This document shows, piece by piece, positions 17,449-28,605 of a stretch of 64,000 bases of DNA. The stretch lies in assembly GCF_038443385.1 (NCBI RefSeq), contig NZ_CP151726.1, positions 5,828,001 through 5,892,000 on the forward strand. The letters are read 5' to 3'. Made by a program: the position numbers and the translations under genes. A model generated the notes under the pieces. The model was given only the letters and a program-made list of their open reading frames with translations. It made no database searches and had not been told where the DNA came from. Positions within the stretch are counted from its first letter, which is position 1; every line of letters begins with the position of its first letter. The DNA is from Stieleria varia (GTDB lineage Bacteria; Planctomycetota; Planctomycetia; Pirellulales; Pirellulaceae).

Positions 17449-18858
17449 CTACGGAGCGACCTCGGCCGGTTTGGATTTCAGACCGGCGGTATTTTCGGCG
17501 AAAACGCGATAGCGATGAGATTGCGGATCATCGCCGTCAGGAATAGCAAAACGCATTTGTGTCAGCGGCTGGACAGGAGTGTCGCTGTACTGCAGATTTT
17601 GAAACAGCGGTCGTCCAAACGGGTTTTGACTCTTCTCCGGAACGTTGGCCAAGAACTCGCCGTCACGCTCAATGATGAACCGGGCCAATCCGCTTTCCAA
17701 ATCCGCGTCTGCCGCCCAAGTCAACTCGCCGTCCACCACGCGTACCTCTTTCGGTGCTGACGGCGGCGTATCATCCGTGATGTTGGTGTCGTTCACGTAC
17801 TGCATCCATGCTTTCGCAATCCTTTCGCCCGGCAACCAACCAGCGGACAACGGTTCGCCGTCGAAATCTTTTGCGGCTGTCGCTGTCTTGCCATCGATGA
17901 CGGCCAACCAAGAATCCTCCAACGACATTTCTCGCAGCGCGTGCCCGTTGGTTTCCGGCAATCGAGCTTGCAAACAGGCGTCGAGCCAGAGTATCGCCAA
18001 GTAACGTTGGTTGCCGCACTCGTGAGCAGTCAATGGATCAACGGCAACACCCACCAATCCGCCTTTGCCTCGCACTTCGGCAAAGAAAGTTTGGTTGGCG
18101 GGCCACACACCAGCAAACCGACCATCCTTGACCGTGACACCTTCCTTGGTCCCCGGGTTGCACATGATGGGTACCTTCAACGCCGCCTCCGGCAATTCAT
18201 GCGGCTGGATCGATTTTCGATCTGGATTGGCTTCAAACAACGGAACGCCCGATCGCAACCAAGCCGCCGCGACGCGATTGGGATGCAGCATCACCATTCC
18301 GCCGGCCCAGTGCCCTCCCCCGCTATGTCCCCACAAAGCCCAAGGAACCGACGACAACTCCGGATGCCCGGACTGCTGACCCAAATCGGTCAACGCTTGG
18401 CGAAAGGAAGCGTCAGAGCCGTTGCGTGGGTCGCACCACATTTGGCAATCGGCGGACTGCGGCTGTTCGTACGACGGACCGACAAGGGCACAATCGTGTT
18501 TCTGCGCAAGAGCTTGCCAATGCAAGTCAAAAGCGCCGGTCAAACCCGACTTACAGGATCCTTCGCCGCAACCATGCTGATGAACGATCACACCCCTCAG
18601 CGTCTCGCACTGCGGGGGAATCCAAACGGTGTAGTTGACAGGAAAGATCAATTCGCCTGGTTTGCCAGATGCCTCGTAACGCACTCGATAGTACGGCGGT
18701 TTCGCTTCCGGATAAACGTCGTACGGAGGCTGTTGCGCGGCGACGAGCGTGCATGATGCCAAGGCAAGTAGTAAGAAGAGAAGCAGGGAATTCTGGCGAA
18801 TCCCATTACCTGGTCCGCAACTTGCTCTCTTGTTGTTGCCCAGTACAGGTGTACTCAT
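17449..18858 (-). CDS. Secreted alpha/beta hydrolase (esterase-like) with C-terminal beta domain
   Basis: The ATG at 18858 overlaps the GH32 stop as ATGA, so it is preferred over ATG 18873. A hydrophobic stretch ([19 protein letters not shown]) about 25 residues in is the export signal. The catalytic domain shows [12 protein letters not shown] near the oxyanion hole, [15 protein letters not shown] as nucleophile elbow (G-x-S-x-G) and a plausible late His in TAHECGNQ. The last 120 residues ([17 protein letters not shown] ... [15 protein letters not shown]) look like a fibronectin-III-type fold. The class resembles secreted poly(3-hydroxybutyrate)/feruloyl-esterase-like hydrolases; the substrate is unknown. 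Coupling to GH32 suggests it removes ester groups from the same glycan. Part of the leader is encoded by a dispersed repeat (18786-18809). Confidence 0.75.
   Translation of the reverse strand: MSTPVLGNNKRASCGPGNGIRQNSLLLFLLLALASCTLVAAQQPPYDVYPEAKPPYYRVRYEASGKPGELIFPVNYTVWIPPQCETLRGVIVHQHGCGEGSCKSGLTGAFDLHWQALAQKHDCALVGPSYEQPQSADCQMWCDPRNGSDASFRQALTDLGQQSGHPELSSVPWALWGHSGGGHWAGGMVMLHPNRVAAAWLRSGVPLFEANPDRKSIQPHELPEAALKVPIMCNPGTKEGVTVKDGRFAGVWPANQTFFAEVRGKGGLVGVAVDPLTAHECGNQRYLAILWLDACLQARLPETNGHALREMSLEDSWLAVIDGKTATAAKDFDGEPLSAGWLPGERIAKAWMQYVNDTNITDDTPPSAPKEVRVVDGELTWAADADLESGLARFIIERDGEFLANVPEKSQNPFGRPLFQNLQYSDTPVQPLTQMRFAIPDGDDPQSHRYRVFAENTAGLKSKPAEVAP
18786..18809 (-). repeat. GGGATTCGCCAGAATTCCC dispersed palindrome inside a coding region, copy 4
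   Basis: The same motif as in four gaps lies here within the alpha/beta-hydrolase gene, encoding the residues GNGIRQNS directly before the hydrophobic core of the export signal. The reading frame is kept. Confidence 0.75.
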
Positions 18859-20921
18859 GGTTGCTGTTTCCATATCGAATCCAATAGGTGCACTTTGGTA
18901 TCGGAGACAGATGCGGTGGCATCGCCTGCAAAAACCTCGATGCTCGGTTGCTGACTTGTGGGGAATATTCTATCGCTGATGACCGCCTCGCCATCGTTAA
19001 TGAACACTTCAATGCATGAGCGGTCCACGAGCACATGCAAGCGTACTTGGCCATCGACGACACGCGTCGGCGCGTCATGACGTCCGGCAAATGCTGGATG
19101 AAAGCTGACGTTTCCGCTGTGTCGTCGGTCAACGTACACCGACTGAGTCTCGCTGTCATAGCCGACTTCGGCGTACTCATCACTGCCTGTACGAATCCTG
19201 AATCCGCAGGATCGAGCCGTACCCACCACAAGTGTGGACTCTAGCTCAAAACACATCGTGGGCACCTCGTTGACTTGGGTGACCGTCTTGGGAGGCCAGG
19301 CGGCGCCGGTCGTTGGCAAGGTGATGGATTTCATCCTCAGCTTCGTCAACTCGTCGACAGGACGTTGCACCAGTACGTATCGCTGCGGCGAGCTTTCATT
19401 GGAACCCTGCAGCGACCGAAGAGACAGAACACGGGGAACCGACATGCAACTACGCCACGGAAACGTGGGAATGAGACACGTCTCCCAGTTGTTGAACCAG
19501 CCAATCCAAATGCGACGCCCGTCCTGGTCAGGGATATCCGACCAACTCACCGGCGCATAGAAATCACGTCCGTAGTCCACCCATTGGGCATCTTGAATGG
19601 GATGGAAGGAGACACCGTCGAAATGACCGACGAAGTATTCACCGCCGCTGCCACCGGCGACGCTACCGCTGCCCATGTCCGCTTCCAACACCCACAGTTT
19701 CTTGCCGTCAGTGCCTTCCACCGGCAGCTCGAAAAGATCAGGGCACTCCCAATTCGGTTTGCTTGGGAAACCAGCCGGTCCAAAACGACTGAGTTCCTGC
19801 CAGTGTTTGAGATCCGATGACGCGTAAAAGATCAATACCTTTTGATTCGCCAATGAAACGACCATGATCCAACGTTTCGTGGGTTCGTGCCAGAAAACTT
19901 TGGGGTCGCGAAAATCACTTTCGTTGAGATCGAGCACGGGATTGCCCTCGTACTTGGTCCAAGTCCGACCGTTGTCATTGCTGAAAGCGATCTCTTGAAC
20001 TTGCTTGCCGTGTCCATGTCCCGTGTAGATCGCGACCATGGGCGGCTTATCGCCGATGCCGAGTCCCGACGTGTTCTTGTGATCAACGACGCAGCAACCG
20101 CTGAACGCCATGATGCCATCGGACTCTGGAATCGCCAGCGGCAAGTGTTGCCAGTGGACGAGATCGCGACTGACGGCGTGTCCCCAGCTCATGTGCCCCC
20201 AAGAATTGCCCGCAGGGTTGTACTGAAAGAACAGATGGTACTCACCATCATGAAACACCAGTCCGTTGGGATCGTTCATCCAATTGATCTCGGGACTGAA
20301 GTGAAACTGTGGCCTGAGCGGCTCGTTCAAGTATTCGTTCGACTTGCGATACTCCGCCAGTCGATATTCCAAATCGAATCGCTCCGGTGGCGAGTCGGTT
20401 TGAATGATTTGGTCCACATTGATGTGGCCCCAACCACCGGTCGCACGGTCAAAGATCCTCAGCCGTACGTTCTGACCTGCGAACTCACTGACATCCCAGG
20501 ATGTCCACTCCAATTGTTCTGATTCCGGTCCGGTCACTGAGCGAACGGATTGCCCGTCGATCAGCAACTCCATCCCGACCTGATCTTTGTGTCGCCCGCC
20601 ACCGATCAGAAATGCAAGGTGGGATCGCTCCAGTCGAAACTCAATACTGGTCGCCGTGCCGACGGTCGAGTCGCCTTCATAGAAAGTGTTGATAAGCCGG
20701 GAGCCGCGAAAACCGGAGACACTCATCTGACCGGGCAACGCCCCCGATGCAGGCTCGTCCCCAAACGCTTCGCCAGTGATCGTCCACTTGGCGTAGGTGC
20801 CCGATTCAAAGTCATCGAACAGAATGTCCTCTTGGGCATCACATCGATTCGACAACGCTGAGCATGCAAGAACAGCGATCGTGGCAAACAGCAGTAGAGT
20901 TGATTTCATGATTGGGTTCAT
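18855..20921 (-). CDS. Secreted glycoside hydrolase family 32 (levanase/inulinase/invertase type) with N-terminal beta domain
   Basis: A 688-residue exported enzyme (signal peptide ending near CDAQ; ATG 20909 is an alternative start). Residues about 31-175 form a jelly-roll domain ([12 protein letters not shown] ... [15 protein letters not shown]) like those preceding GH32 modules. The five-bladed propeller carries the family's three acids: nucleophile Asp in WMNDPNG (214-220), transition-state Asp in FRDP (337-340) and acid/base Glu in ECPD (392-395). The last 150 residues are the beta-sandwich with [20 protein letters not shown]32 enzymes hydrolyse beta-fructosyl linkages in sucrose, inulin or levan. 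The WMNDPNG and ECPD motifs are canonical, so activity is likely; which fructan is unclear. Confidence 0.93.
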   Translation of the reverse strand: MNPIMKSTLLLFATIAVLACSALSNRCDAQEDILFDDFESGTYAKWTITGEAFGDEPASGALPGQMSVSGFRGSRLINTFYEGDSTVGTATSIEFRLERSHLAFLIGGGRHKDQVGMELLIDGQSVRSVTGPESEQLEWTSWDVSEFAGQNVRLRIFDRATGGWGHINVDQIIQTDSPPERFDLEYRLAEYRKSNEYLNEPLRPQFHFSPEINWMNDPNGLVFHDGEYHLFFQYNPAGNSWGHMSWGHAVSRDLVHWQHLPLAIPESDGIMAFSGCCVVDHKNTSGLGIGDKPPMVAIYTGHGHGKQVQEIAFSNDNGRTWTKYEGNPVLDLNESDFRDPKVFWHEPTKRWIMVVSLANQKVLIFYASSDLKHWQELSRFGPAGFPSKPNWECPDLFELPVEGTDGKKLWVLEADMGSGSVAGGSGGEYFVGHFDGVSFHPIQDAQWVDYGRDFYAPVSWSDIPDQDGRRIWIGWFNNWETCLIPTFPWRSCMSVPRVLSLRSLQGSNESSPQRYVLVQRPVDELTKLRMKSITLPTTGAAWPPKTVTQVNEVPTMCFELESTLVVGTARSCGFRIRTGSDEYAEVGYDSETQSVYVDRRHSGNVSFHPAFAGRHDAPTRVVDGQVRLHVLVDRSCIEVFINDGEAVISDRIFPTSQQPSIEVFAGDATASVSDTKVHLLDSIWKQQP

Positions 20922-21322
20922 GTGGTTGAAAAGCGAGAACCCGACAGTCTAACTGACGAGGAGCACGCATGTAGCCAGCAGAGCTTTCTCGTTTGACGCC
21001 AACACGGTTCGGTTCGTCAAGGCTCCCAATCAGTCGGAGGGTGTTGGCCTGGGCTGTACAAGACTCGGTTTGCCACGATGTTTCGGCTTCATTTCTTGTC
21101 CACCGTCACCTCCCCCCAAGGAACTTGGGGGAGGTCGAGCGGAGCCGTTGAGGCGATCGCGAGGGAGGGGGCCTGTCTGCGCAAGCAAGCGTTTCGAATC
21201 GGCAATACGTTTGGCGGGGCACGCTTTCGATTTGGAAAATCGAGCGACGATTGTCGTTCGACTTTCTAAGTCGAAAACGAACACCACCATACGCCCGAAC
21301 ACGAACCATTCGCCAGCTGCGT
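20922..21322. repeat. Gene-free region with CTTGGGGGAGGT palindromic element
   Basis: At about 21107-21180 there is the hairpin CACCTCCCCCCAAGGAACTT with GGGGGAGGTCGAGCGGAGCC and a trailing GAGGGAGGGGGCCTG. It matches the elements at 22402-22436 and 30583-30754. A second inverted stretch (TTTCGATTTGGAAAATCGAGCGACG facing CGTTCGACTTTCTAAGTCGAAAACG, about 21227-21283) follows. No gene seen. Confidence 0.6.
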
Positions 21323-22324
21323 CTATCGACTTCGGCGCAAACGTTCAACGCCTGACTGATGGAATGCCCTGGACATGTTCTTGTAACAAGTTTCCGCGGC
21401 CGCGATCGGATCGTAGCCTGGCTTGCCTGATACCATCCCACTGACTTCGCAATTGATGTCGCCGCGGTATCCGCCGGCATGGAACTGTCGAATCAATGCG
21501 GGGAAATCGATCGCGTCGGACTCACCGGGCAAGCGAAACACAACCCGGTCTCCTTCCTGCACAGCATCTTTCACCGCAATGTGTGCCGTGTGTGGCAGCG
21601 CGACGCGGATCGTTTCGTCCATCGGCAGGTCGCGGTACGCATAGTGACTGTAGTCATACACCATCCGCAAACGACTCGGCTTGCCTAGTTGCTCGATCAA
21701 CCAGACGGCCTCGCTGGGTTTTGAAACGACTCCGCCGCGATGCGGTTTGATCGCGATCACTACCTCCGCCGCATCTGCCAAACGAACCCACTGGCCCAGC
21801 CGATCTCGCAGTTGGTTCTTCACTGTTTCAAACTCGCCGCCGCCCAGTACCGTTTGAATCAAGGGTGGAGCGTCAGGGGACAAATCATGGGCGACTTGCC
21901 CGGCTAGCTTCAGTCGCTCGACAGCAATTTCTTGCGACTTCGCATCCGTCGGATAAACATGCTCCATCAATGAAGTCAACTTGAGATGAGAATCCGCAAG
22001 CTGCATCCGCAACGCCTTGCGACGCTCTTGACTCAACATGGCCGAGTCCGCGTCATAGTCCGTACGCACGGCCAACTCAACGGCGTCGTATCCGATTCGA
22101 TCCAACTCAGCGATGGCTTGCTCACTTGTCAAGCTCTTCATTCCGTAGGTGCTGAAGCCGAGTGTACAACTCGCGTCGGTTTCGGCGACTGCCGCAATGG
22201 TGTTTCCCGAAGCGAGCACGCCGAAGGCAACGCCGGTGCCGATCATCGCGCGACGTGACAGTCGGTTCTGGTCAACCGTTTTGTCAGCGATAGGTTCTCT
22301 TTCGGCCATGAATGGTCCTCTCAT
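21323..22324 (-). CDS. Tat-exported xylose-isomerase-like TIM-barrel protein
   Basis: A 333-residue protein with a twin-arginine leader (RLSRRAMIGTG, residues 21-31, followed by a short hydrophobic core and AVAE). The rest reads as an AP-endonuclease-2/xylose-isomerase-like TIM barrel: LGFSTYGMKSL, LDRIGYDAVELAVR, VVIAIKPHRGG, MVYDYSHYAYR, HIAVKDAV and GGYRGDINCEVSGM. The spaced His, Asp and Glu residues suit a divalent metal site. Family members are sugar-phosphate isomerases/epimerases or 3-keto-sugar enzymes, many of them exported in planctomycetes. The substrate is unknown. The gap upstream (22325-22652) carries dispersed repeats only. Confidence 0.8.
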   Translation of the reverse strand: MRGPFMAEREPIADKTVDQNRLSRRAMIGTGVAFGVLASGNTIAAVAETDASCTLGFSTYGMKSLTSEQAIAELDRIGYDAVELAVRTDYDADSAMLSQERRKALRMQLADSHLKLTSLMEHVYPTDAKSQEIAVERLKLAGQVAHDLSPDAPPLIQTVLGGGEFETVKNQLRDRLGQWVRLADAAEVVIAIKPHRGGVVSKPSEAVWLIEQLGKPSRLRMVYDYSHYAYRDLPMDETIRVALPHTAHIAVKDAVQEGDRVVFRLPGESDAIDFPALIRQFHAGGYRGDINCEVSGMVSGKPGYDPIAAAETCYKNMSRAFHQSGVERLRRSR

Positions 22325-22345
22325 AGTTGGTGGTGGGATCCTGGC

Positions 22346-22365
22346 AATGGGATTCGCCAGAATTC
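22346..22365 (+). repeat. GGGATTCGCCAGAATTCCC dispersed palindrome, copy 5
   Basis: AATGGGATTCGCCAGAATTC lies 22 bp upstream of the Tat-exported TIM-barrel gene start. Confidence 0.7.
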
Positions 22366-22401
22366 CCGTCGAATATTGAGCCGTTTCTTGTTCGCTGTCG
22401 C

Positions 22402-22436
22402 CTCTTCCAAGGAACCTGGGAGAGGTCGAGCAGATT
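22402..22436. repeat. Short CTGGGAGAGGTCGAGC palindromic element
   Basis: CGCCTCTTCCAAGGAACCTG followed by GGAGAGGTCGAGC forms the same imperfect hairpin as the elements at 21107 and 30583, in shortened form. Confidence 0.5.
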
Positions 22437-22445
22437 GCGGAACGC

Positions 22446-22612
22446 TAACCCGGATTATTCATGCGGATGATTGATTTTAACGCAAACAGATTCTTGACAA
22501 TGAGTTGTGACATCGTTGGGAAATGCAGATTGTTTCTCCTAACCCGACGCATAAGCGAGGGATTCACCGAGTATCCCTCGCTTACGCGTCGGGTTATGAA
22601 TCATCCGGGCTA
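22446..22612. repeat. Palindrome-ended element, relative of the element at 28606-28723
   Basis: It starts TAACCCGGATTATTCATGCG and ends ATGAATCATCCGGGCTA, with an internal inverted repeat AACCCGACGCATAAGCGAGG facing CCTCGCTTACGCGTCGGGTT. The other copy shares the ends, the ATTCATGCGG/ATCTATGCGA segment and the CGAGTATCCCTCGC core. It fits a small non-coding, MITE-like element and fills half of the 328-bp gap. Confidence 0.7.
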
Positions 22613-22652
22613 ACGAATTGGAAACTCGAGCGATCGTCACTCTACTTGCCAA

Positions 22653-23921
22653 CTATCGTAGTTCACCCTCGTACGCGTCGCGAATGATTTGCACGGTATG
22701 ACGTACCTTGATGTTCGAGCCTCGTCTCTGCAGGTGATTGGCCAATTGCGTCATGCAGCCGATGTTCCCCGTGGCGACGTAATCACATCCTGTCTCGATC
22801 ACTCGATCTGCTTTTTGTTGGCCCAGCGAAGCAGCTATCTCCGGTTGGTCCATGCTGTAGGTTCCAGCCGAACCACAACAAAGATGCAAATCCACCAACT
22901 CCACGAGTTCGATCCCTGGAATCAAGTGCAACAGCGAACGAGGCTCTCGGCGTATACCCTGAGCGTTGGCAAGGTGACACGCATCGTGATAGGCGACGCG
23001 AACTTTGCGGCCAGGATTCGCGATGGGCAGCAACTCGCCCAAGCGAGACAGGTACACGGAAACGTCGCAGACTCGACTCGCAAATTGCTTTGCCGCGTCT
23101 TCATACTCGGTCCCTCGCAACATCAGTGGATACTCGTGCATTCCGGAACCGCAACCCGCGGCGTTGGTCACGATGGCGTCGACGTCCTCGGGAAACGCGT
23201 GCAAGTTGTTGACCGCAAACTTGGTTGCCTGTTTGTGGTTGCCGACATGCCAGCTCAACGCTCCGCAGCAACCTTGACTCTGCGGCAGCACCACTTCGAC
23301 ACCGTTGCGTGTCAGAACATCGATCGTTGCCAGATTGATGTCGGGATCCAAAACGGTCTGCGCACATCCGGTCAACAACGCGACACGGCCGCGACGTTTC
23401 CCAATCGACGGATAGGACGCTGCGAGCGTTTGGTTGCTCGGCAGTTTGGCCGGCAGCAAGTCCAGCATCACCCGCATCGGGCCGGGCAGCCACTTGGCGA
23501 TGGGCTTGGCAAATCGCCCCATCAGCGCGGCCAATCGAAATCTGCCGGGATACGGCAGCGTCATTTGCGCCGCCGTCCGTTGAAATCGCTGCCCCAGCGA
23601 TTGCGGACGATCCGCTTGCGTGAGCGCACGAAACGGACTGATCAATTCACCATACTTCACACCCGATGGGCATGCCGGTTCACAAGCGAGGCATCCCAAG
23701 CAAGCGTCGATGTGTGGAGCGGCTTGTGCCAACGGCAACGTTCCCTCCAAGACTTCTTTCATCAAGATGATCCGCCCCCGCGGCGAATCCGTTTCCTGCT
23801 GCAATTCCTTGTAGGTCGGGCAAGCTGCCAAGCAGAATCCGCAATGCACGCAGGTGCTGACGGCATCGGCCATCGCCTGCCCCATCGGACCGTGTTCGTC
23901 GGGTTTGATTTCGTGCCGCAT
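22653..23921 (-). CDS. glcF: Glycolate oxidase iron-sulfur subunit GlcF
   Basis: At 422 residues this is a typical GlcF. Two ferredoxin-type [4Fe-4S] motifs are intact: C24-V-H-C27-G-F-C30-L-A-A-C34 and C74-L-G-C77-L-A-C80-E-P-A-C84. Two CCG-type cysteine-rich domains follow (QSQGCCGALSWH; HLCCGSAGTYS), which are thought to bind a heterodisulfide-reductase-like Fe-S cluster. With GlcD and GlcE it forms the membrane-associated glycolate dehydrogenase that oxidises glycolate (or lactate) to glyoxylate and passes electrons to the quinone pool. It starts 5 bp after the glcE stop and is the last gene of the acs-glcDEF operon. Confidence 0.95.
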   Translation of the reverse strand: MRHEIKPDEHGPMGQAMADAVSTCVHCGFCLAACPTYKELQQETDSPRGRIILMKEVLEGTLPLAQAAPHIDACLGCLACEPACPSGVKYGELISPFRALTQADRPQSLGQRFQRTAAQMTLPYPGRFRLAALMGRFAKPIAKWLPGPMRVMLDLLPAKLPSNQTLAASYPSIGKRRGRVALLTGCAQTVLDPDINLATIDVLTRNGVEVVLPQSQGCCGALSWHVGNHKQATKFAVNNLHAFPEDVDAIVTNAAGCGSGMHEYPLMLRGTEYEDAAKQFASRVCDVSVYLSRLGELLPIANPGRKVRVAYHDACHLANAQGIRREPRSLLHLIPGIELVELVDLHLCCGSAGTYSMDQPEIAASLGQQKADRVIETGCDYVATGNIGCMTQLANHLQRRGSNIKVRHTVQIIRDAYEGELR

Positions 23922-23926
23922 GCTTT

Positions 23927-25012
23927 CTACGGAAACCTCGCAAGGGGATCGAACGCGGTCTTCAGCCGTCGCTCCATGTCAGTGGGCTGGCGATCGGAGA
24001 GAAACGCATCACTCTCTGGAATCAATCCACGCAGCATCAGACCGGTCGCGGCAATCGATTGGTCAGGAGGCGATTTCGCCGACATCCAGGCGGTGGTCAT
24101 CGCCGCACTGCCGTGGACACGCACTTCGTCGTCGGCTTGCTCATCCGCCCATTTCGCCAGACGAACAAACTCGACGGGCGTCGTCGGTGTTTTCCAAACG
24201 AACTCGTCACCGCCATCAAATCGCAACTCGTTCACACTGCTCCAAAACCGATTTGCATCATCACGATCCAATCGAACCGTCGACCGATCCAAGAAGCGAC
24301 CAACATCTTCCGCCAGCGATTCGATAACCGGTTGGTCGCCGGCAATTCGGACATAAACGGTGCGGCTGCCAGCAACGTAGTCCAACGCATCGAGCTCCCA
24401 TCGGCCAAGTGCTAGTTTCGAGATCAACGCGGCAGCCGACTCGTGCGAGTCACAATCCATGCGAAACGTCAGTCGATCGACCGGACGCGGAAAAACCTTG
24501 AAAGTCAACTCGGTGATGATTCCCAATCGCCCCAGGCTGCCGACAAGTAACTTTGGAATGTCAAACCCGGCCGCATTTTTGACGACTTTGCCTCCACCGC
24601 AAATCAACTCGCCGTGACCATCCAAAAAACGGACGCCGAGCAGAAAATCTCTGATGCTGCCGAATCGAAAACGACCTGGACCACTCAACCCTGCCGCAAC
24701 GGTGCCACCGATCGTTGCACCGGACTGAACCAACATCGGATCAAACGGCAAGTACTGTCCGCGATCTGAAAGTGTGCTCGTGATCTCCGCAACCGATGTG
24801 CCCGCTAATACGGTAATGGTGAATTCAGACGGTTCGTATTGCATGACACCGGACAAATTCGCGGTCGACACCAATCGGTGAGACTTAGCGAACGGTTGCC
24901 AAAGTGGTGGCTTGGTTTGATTGCCGACGACCAACACGTGCGGTTGCTCTCGAACAAACGCCTGCAACTCGTCAACCGATCGCGGCGCATCCACTTGCAA
25001 CGAATCACTCAC
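23927..25012 (-). CDS. glcE: Glycolate oxidase FAD-binding subunit GlcE
   Basis: A 361-residue protein with the FAD_binding_4 (PCMH/VAO) half-domain: [24 protein letters not shown] at the start, then [20 protein letters not shown] and [17 protein letters not shown] (the flavin pyrophosphate region), and [15 protein letters not shown]. The C-terminal half is short and lacks the second lobe of GlcD, as expected for GlcE. Start and stop overlap the neighbours (8 bp with glcD, 5 bp gap to glcF), so translation is coupled. It supports the glycolate dehydrogenase complex, with FAD carried by GlcD and GlcE. Confidence 0.92.
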   Translation of the reverse strand: MSDSLQVDAPRSVDELQAFVREQPHVLVVGNQTKPPLWQPFAKSHRLVSTANLSGVMQYEPSEFTITVLAGTSVAEITSTLSDRGQYLPFDPMLVQSGATIGGTVAAGLSGPGRFRFGSIRDFLLGVRFLDGHGELICGGGKVVKNAAGFDIPKLLVGSLGRLGIITELTFKVFPRPVDRLTFRMDCDSHESAAALISKLALGRWELDALDYVAGSRTVYVRIAGDQPVIESLAEDVGRFLDRSTVRLDRDDANRFWSSVNELRFDGGDEFVWKTPTTPVEFVRLAKWADEQADDEVRVHGSAAMTTAWMSAKSPPDQSIAATGLMLRGLIPESDAFLSDRQPTDMERRLKTAFDPLARFP

Positions 25013-26447
25013 GGCTGATCACTCCCGATTTCTCCAATGGGTGCAGACCGTGCGTCGTCAACGCGGGCGCTTCCGTGCCAGGAAACATCTTGCCGGGATT
25101 GCATATCAAGTTCGGATCAAACGCTTGCCGGATCCGATGCATGAAATCCATGCTGGCAGCGTCAAACATCTCTGGCAAATACTCTCGTTTCTCCACCCCG
25201 ACGCCATGTTCCCCCGTGATCGAGCCGCCCATCTCGATGCACATCCGCAAGATCTGCCCCGCCAACGCTTCGGCTCTCGCCAGCGCACCGGACTCGCGAT
25301 CGTCAAACATGATCAGCGGATGCAGGTTGCCGTCACCGGCATGAAACACGTTGGCGACCCGCAATCCGCTCTCCTTGGCAAACGCTTGGATTCGCACGAG
25401 TGCTTCACCGAGCCGTTTGCGGGGCACCACACCGTCTTGAACCAGGAAATCCGGCGACAGACGGCCGACCGCCGAGAACGCGCTCTTTCGTCCTTTCCAA
25501 ATGAACAAACGATCGGCTTCGTCCACCGCCACCCGCTGAGCGAACGGATTGGTCTTTGCGATCACTTCTTCGAGCCGCTTTCGCTCGTGCTGTAGTTTCT
25601 CATCGGGGCCTTCCAGCTCGACAATCAAAACGGCTTGGGCACCCTCCGGATACCCGCACGCGACCGCCGCTTCAGCGGCTTCGATCGACAACGCATCCAT
25701 GATCTCCATCGCACCCGGCAACAGGCCCGCATCGATCACGGCCGAAACCGCGTCCCCGGCGTCTTTGAGGCTGTGGTATCCCACCAGCACCGTGTGAAAA
25801 CGTTGCGGGCGTGGCAACAAACGCAATGTGATCTCCAACGCTACGCCAAACAATCCTTCGCTGCCACAAAACAACCCGGTGAAGTCCGGCTGGATGCTGT
25901 CCGTGCTGGGGCCGCCCATCGTGACGACTTCGCCCGTTCCCAAGACGGCTTTGATGCCCAACACGTGGTTGGAGGTCATTCCGTATTTCAAACAGTGGGC
26001 GCCGCCGGAGTTGAACGCGACGTTGCCGCCGATCGTACAGATTGTTTGACTTGATGGGTCCGGTGCGTAATACAAACCGTGCGGCGCCGCGGCTGCCGAA
26101 ACATCCAGATTGATGACGCCCGGCTCGACGACCGCGATTCGCTGATCGGGATCGACGCTGATGATTCGTTTCAAGCGGTTCAGCGAAATCACGATGCCAT
26201 CGGCGATGGGCAGCGAGCCACCGGAAAGACTCGTGCCGCTACCACGCGCAACAAACGGTACCCGATGCTCGTTGCACCAACGCACCGTCGCGATGACCTC
26301 GTCCGCATTCTCCGGCATCACCACGGCGAGCGGTCTTTGGCGAAACGCCGTCAGACCGTCCGACTCAAACGCAGCGAGAAAAGCGGCGTCTTCGGTGAAA
26401 CGATCTGGCGGGTAAATCTGACGGAGAGACTGAAGCTGTTTCATCAC
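25005..26447 (-). CDS. glcD: Glycolate oxidase catalytic FAD subunit GlcD
   Basis: At 480 residues it matches GlcD/D-lactate dehydrogenase-type flavoproteins. [14 protein letters not shown] at 67-80 is the PP-loop of the FAD domain, followed by [22 protein letters not shown]. The C-terminal cap domain has [15 protein letters not shown] and ends with [18 protein letters not shown], both active-site signatures of this family. It oxidises glycolate to glyoxylate (some homologues prefer D-lactate). It follows acs by 15 bp and overlaps glcE. ATG 26444 is an alternative start one codon later. Confidence 0.94.
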   Translation of the reverse strand: MMKQLQSLRQIYPPDRFTEDAAFLAAFESDGLTAFRQRPLAVVMPENADEVIATVRWCNEHRVPFVARGSGTSLSGGSLPIADGIVISLNRLKRIISVDPDQRIAVVEPGVINLDVSAAAAPHGLYYAPDPSSQTICTIGGNVAFNSGGAHCLKYGMTSNHVLGIKAVLGTGEVVTMGGPSTDSIQPDFTGLFCGSEGLFGVALEITLRLLPRPQRFHTVLVGYHSLKDAGDAVSAVIDAGLLPGAMEIMDALSIEAAEAAVACGYPEGAQAVLIVELEGPDEKLQHERKRLEEVIAKTNPFAQRVAVDEADRLFIWKGRKSAFSAVGRLSPDFLVQDGVVPRKRLGEALVRIQAFAKESGLRVANVFHAGDGNLHPLIMFDDRESGALARAEALAGQILRMCIEMGGSITGEHGVGVEKREYLPEMFDAASMDFMHRIRQAFDPNLICNPGKMFPGTEAPALTTHGLHPLEKSGVISRE

Positions 26448-26462
26448 ACGATCGAGGTTCGA

Positions 26463-28421
26463 TCAGTCTTCATCCTTGAGCGATGCCAGGACACTGAGAT
26501 CCTCCAACGTTGACGTGTCGCCTGTGGCTTCGTGACCAGCCGCGATGTCACGCAACAGACGCCGCATGATCTTGCCGCTACGTGTTTTGGGCAACGAGGC
26601 GGTAAAGCGAATGTCGTCTGGATTTGCCAAGGCACCGATCTGCTTGCGGACGTGCAATCGAAGCTCTTTCTTGAGTTCTTCGTCCGGTTCACGATCGCGG
26701 ATGGTGACGAAGGCGGCAATCGCTTGCCCCTTTAGATCGTCGGGCCGCCCCACCACCGCAGCTTCGCAAACGGCTTCATGACTGACCAATGCACTTTCGA
26801 CTTCGATGGTACTCAAGCGGTGGCCCGAGACATTGATCACGTCGTCGATCCGTCCCATGATCCAGTAGTATCCGTCGTCGTCACAGCGGGCGTTGTCGCC
26901 GGTCAAGTATTTTCCAGGAACCATCGTCCAATACTGCTCGGCATATCGTTTTTCGTCACCCCAGATGCCACGCAGCATTCCCGGCCAAGGCTGTGCGATA
27001 CACAGCATGCCGCCGTGATTTGGCTCCACGGGTTGTCCGGACTCGTCAACGATTTCGGGAATGACGCCGGGCAACGGAGTCGTGCAAGATCCCGGTTTGG
27101 TTGACGTGATGCCGGGCAGCGGGCTCATCATGATGCCGCCGGTTTCGGTTTGCCACCAAGTATCAACGATGGGGCAGTTCTTTCCGCCGATCTTTTCGTG
27201 ATACCACATCCAGGCTTCCGGATTGATGCCTTCGCCGACGCTGCCCAACAAACGCAAGCTCGAAAGGTCATGTTTCTCGACGTGCTCGTCGCCCCATTTG
27301 ATGAACGCACGGATCGCCGTCGGTGCGGTGTACAACGTCGTGACCTTGTACTTTTCCACCAGGTCCCAAAATCGATCTTCTTGCGGATGATTCGGTGCAC
27401 CCTCATACATCAAACAAGTCGCACCGGCCGACAGGGGACCGTAGACAACGTAACTGTGCCCCGTGATCCAACCGCAGTCCGCCGTGCACCAATAGACGTC
27501 GTCTTCCTGATGATCAAACACCCATTGAAACGTTCGCTTGGCCCAAAGGTTATATCCGGCGGTCGTGTGCAGAATGCCCTTCGGCTTTCCAGTACTGCCG
27601 GACGTGTACAAGATGAACAAAGGCGCTTCGCTATCCAGCGGCTCGGCGGGCAAGTCACCGATTTGAGTTTCAACGACATCGTGCCACCAAACGTCACGGC
27701 CTTCCGTCATCGACACGCCATCTTGGCCAATACGTCGTAGCACAAGGCACTTTTCCACCGTGGGTGATTTCGCCAAGGCTTCGTCAACGGTCTCTTTCAA
27801 CGGCAAGACCTTTCCGCGGCGGTACAAACCGTCGGCGGTCACCATGACCTTGGCACTCGCATCATTGTTTCGATCGGCGATCGACTCGGCACTGAACCCG
27901 GCAAAGATCACCGAGTGGACCGCGCCGATGCGAGCACAGGCCAACATGGTGATCGCCAACTCTGGCGTCATTGGCATGTAGACGCTCACCACATCTCCTT
28001 GATTGACCCCCAAGGCACGCAGCCCTTCGGCGCACTTACAGACTTCGGTGCGTAGCTCACGGTAGGTCAGCGTTCGCGTGTCACCCGGCTCGCCTTCCCA
28101 CAGAATCGCCACGCGGTCGCCCAGACCATTGTCGATGTTACGATCCAAGCAGTTGTAGCTCGCGTTCGTCTTTCCATTGACAAACCATTTGGCGTTGGGA
28201 GACTGCCACTGGCACACGGTGTCAAACGGTTCAAACCAATGCAGGTGCTCCTGTGCTTCTTTGCCCCAAAAACCGTCTCGGTCATCACGTGCCGCCGCGT
28301 ACAGCTCTTCGTACTGAGCTTTAGAGGCGACGACGGCCTTCTCCGTGAACTTGGCCGGCGGTGGAAACAAGCGTTCTTCGATCAATACGTGATCGATTTG
28401 ACCCGACGAGGAATCAGCCAT
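26463..28421 (-). CDS. acs: Acetyl-CoA synthetase
   Basis: From ATG 28421 the protein has 652 residues, the usual AMP-forming Acs length; a longer frame from 28478 would add a Ser-rich leader and is unlikely. Seen motifs are [11 protein letters not shown] (ATP/AMP signature), the WWQTETGG acetate-site tryptophan region, [37 protein letters not shown] and the C-terminal [10 protein letters not shown], whose Lys is the catalytic and acetylatable residue. It makes acetyl-CoA from acetate, ATP and CoA. As first gene of the run with glcDEF 15 bp behind, it links use of acetate and glycolate, both two-carbon acids feeding glyoxylate/TCA metabolism. Confidence 0.97.
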   Translation of the reverse strand: MADSSSGQIDHVLIEERLFPPPAKFTEKAVVASKAQYEELYAAARDDRDGFWGKEAQEHLHWFEPFDTVCQWQSPNAKWFVNGKTNASYNCLDRNIDNGLGDRVAILWEGEPGDTRTLTYRELRTEVCKCAEGLRALGVNQGDVVSVYMPMTPELAITMLACARIGAVHSVIFAGFSAESIADRNNDASAKVMVTADGLYRRGKVLPLKETVDEALAKSPTVEKCLVLRRIGQDGVSMTEGRDVWWHDVVETQIGDLPAEPLDSEAPLFILYTSGSTGKPKGILHTTAGYNLWAKRTFQWVFDHQEDDVYWCTADCGWITGHSYVVYGPLSAGATCLMYEGAPNHPQEDRFWDLVEKYKVTTLYTAPTAIRAFIKWGDEHVEKHDLSSLRLLGSVGEGINPEAWMWYHEKIGGKNCPIVDTWWQTETGGIMMSPLPGITSTKPGSCTTPLPGVIPEIVDESGQPVEPNHGGMLCIAQPWPGMLRGIWGDEKRYAEQYWTMVPGKYLTGDNARCDDDGYYWIMGRIDDVINVSGHRLSTIEVESALVSHEAVCEAAVVGRPDDLKGQAIAAFVTIRDREPDEELKKELRLHVRKQIGALANPDDIRFTASLPKTRSGKIMRRLLRDIAAGHEATGDTSTLEDLSVLASLKDED

Positions 28422-28605
28422 CAGTGTGCATCCGGATGATGAGAGAAACGGTGGAAGGTTTTTAATCGAGGAAGGCACAGTTTAGCGGATTTCTCTGTTG
28501 CGTGTGCATCGCCGAAGAACACCAAAACGCAAAAACCTCGCCCGGGGGTTCCCCGCGCGAGGCAATGATAGGACTTGGCAACGAATGTTTTGAAGGATCG
28601 TGATC

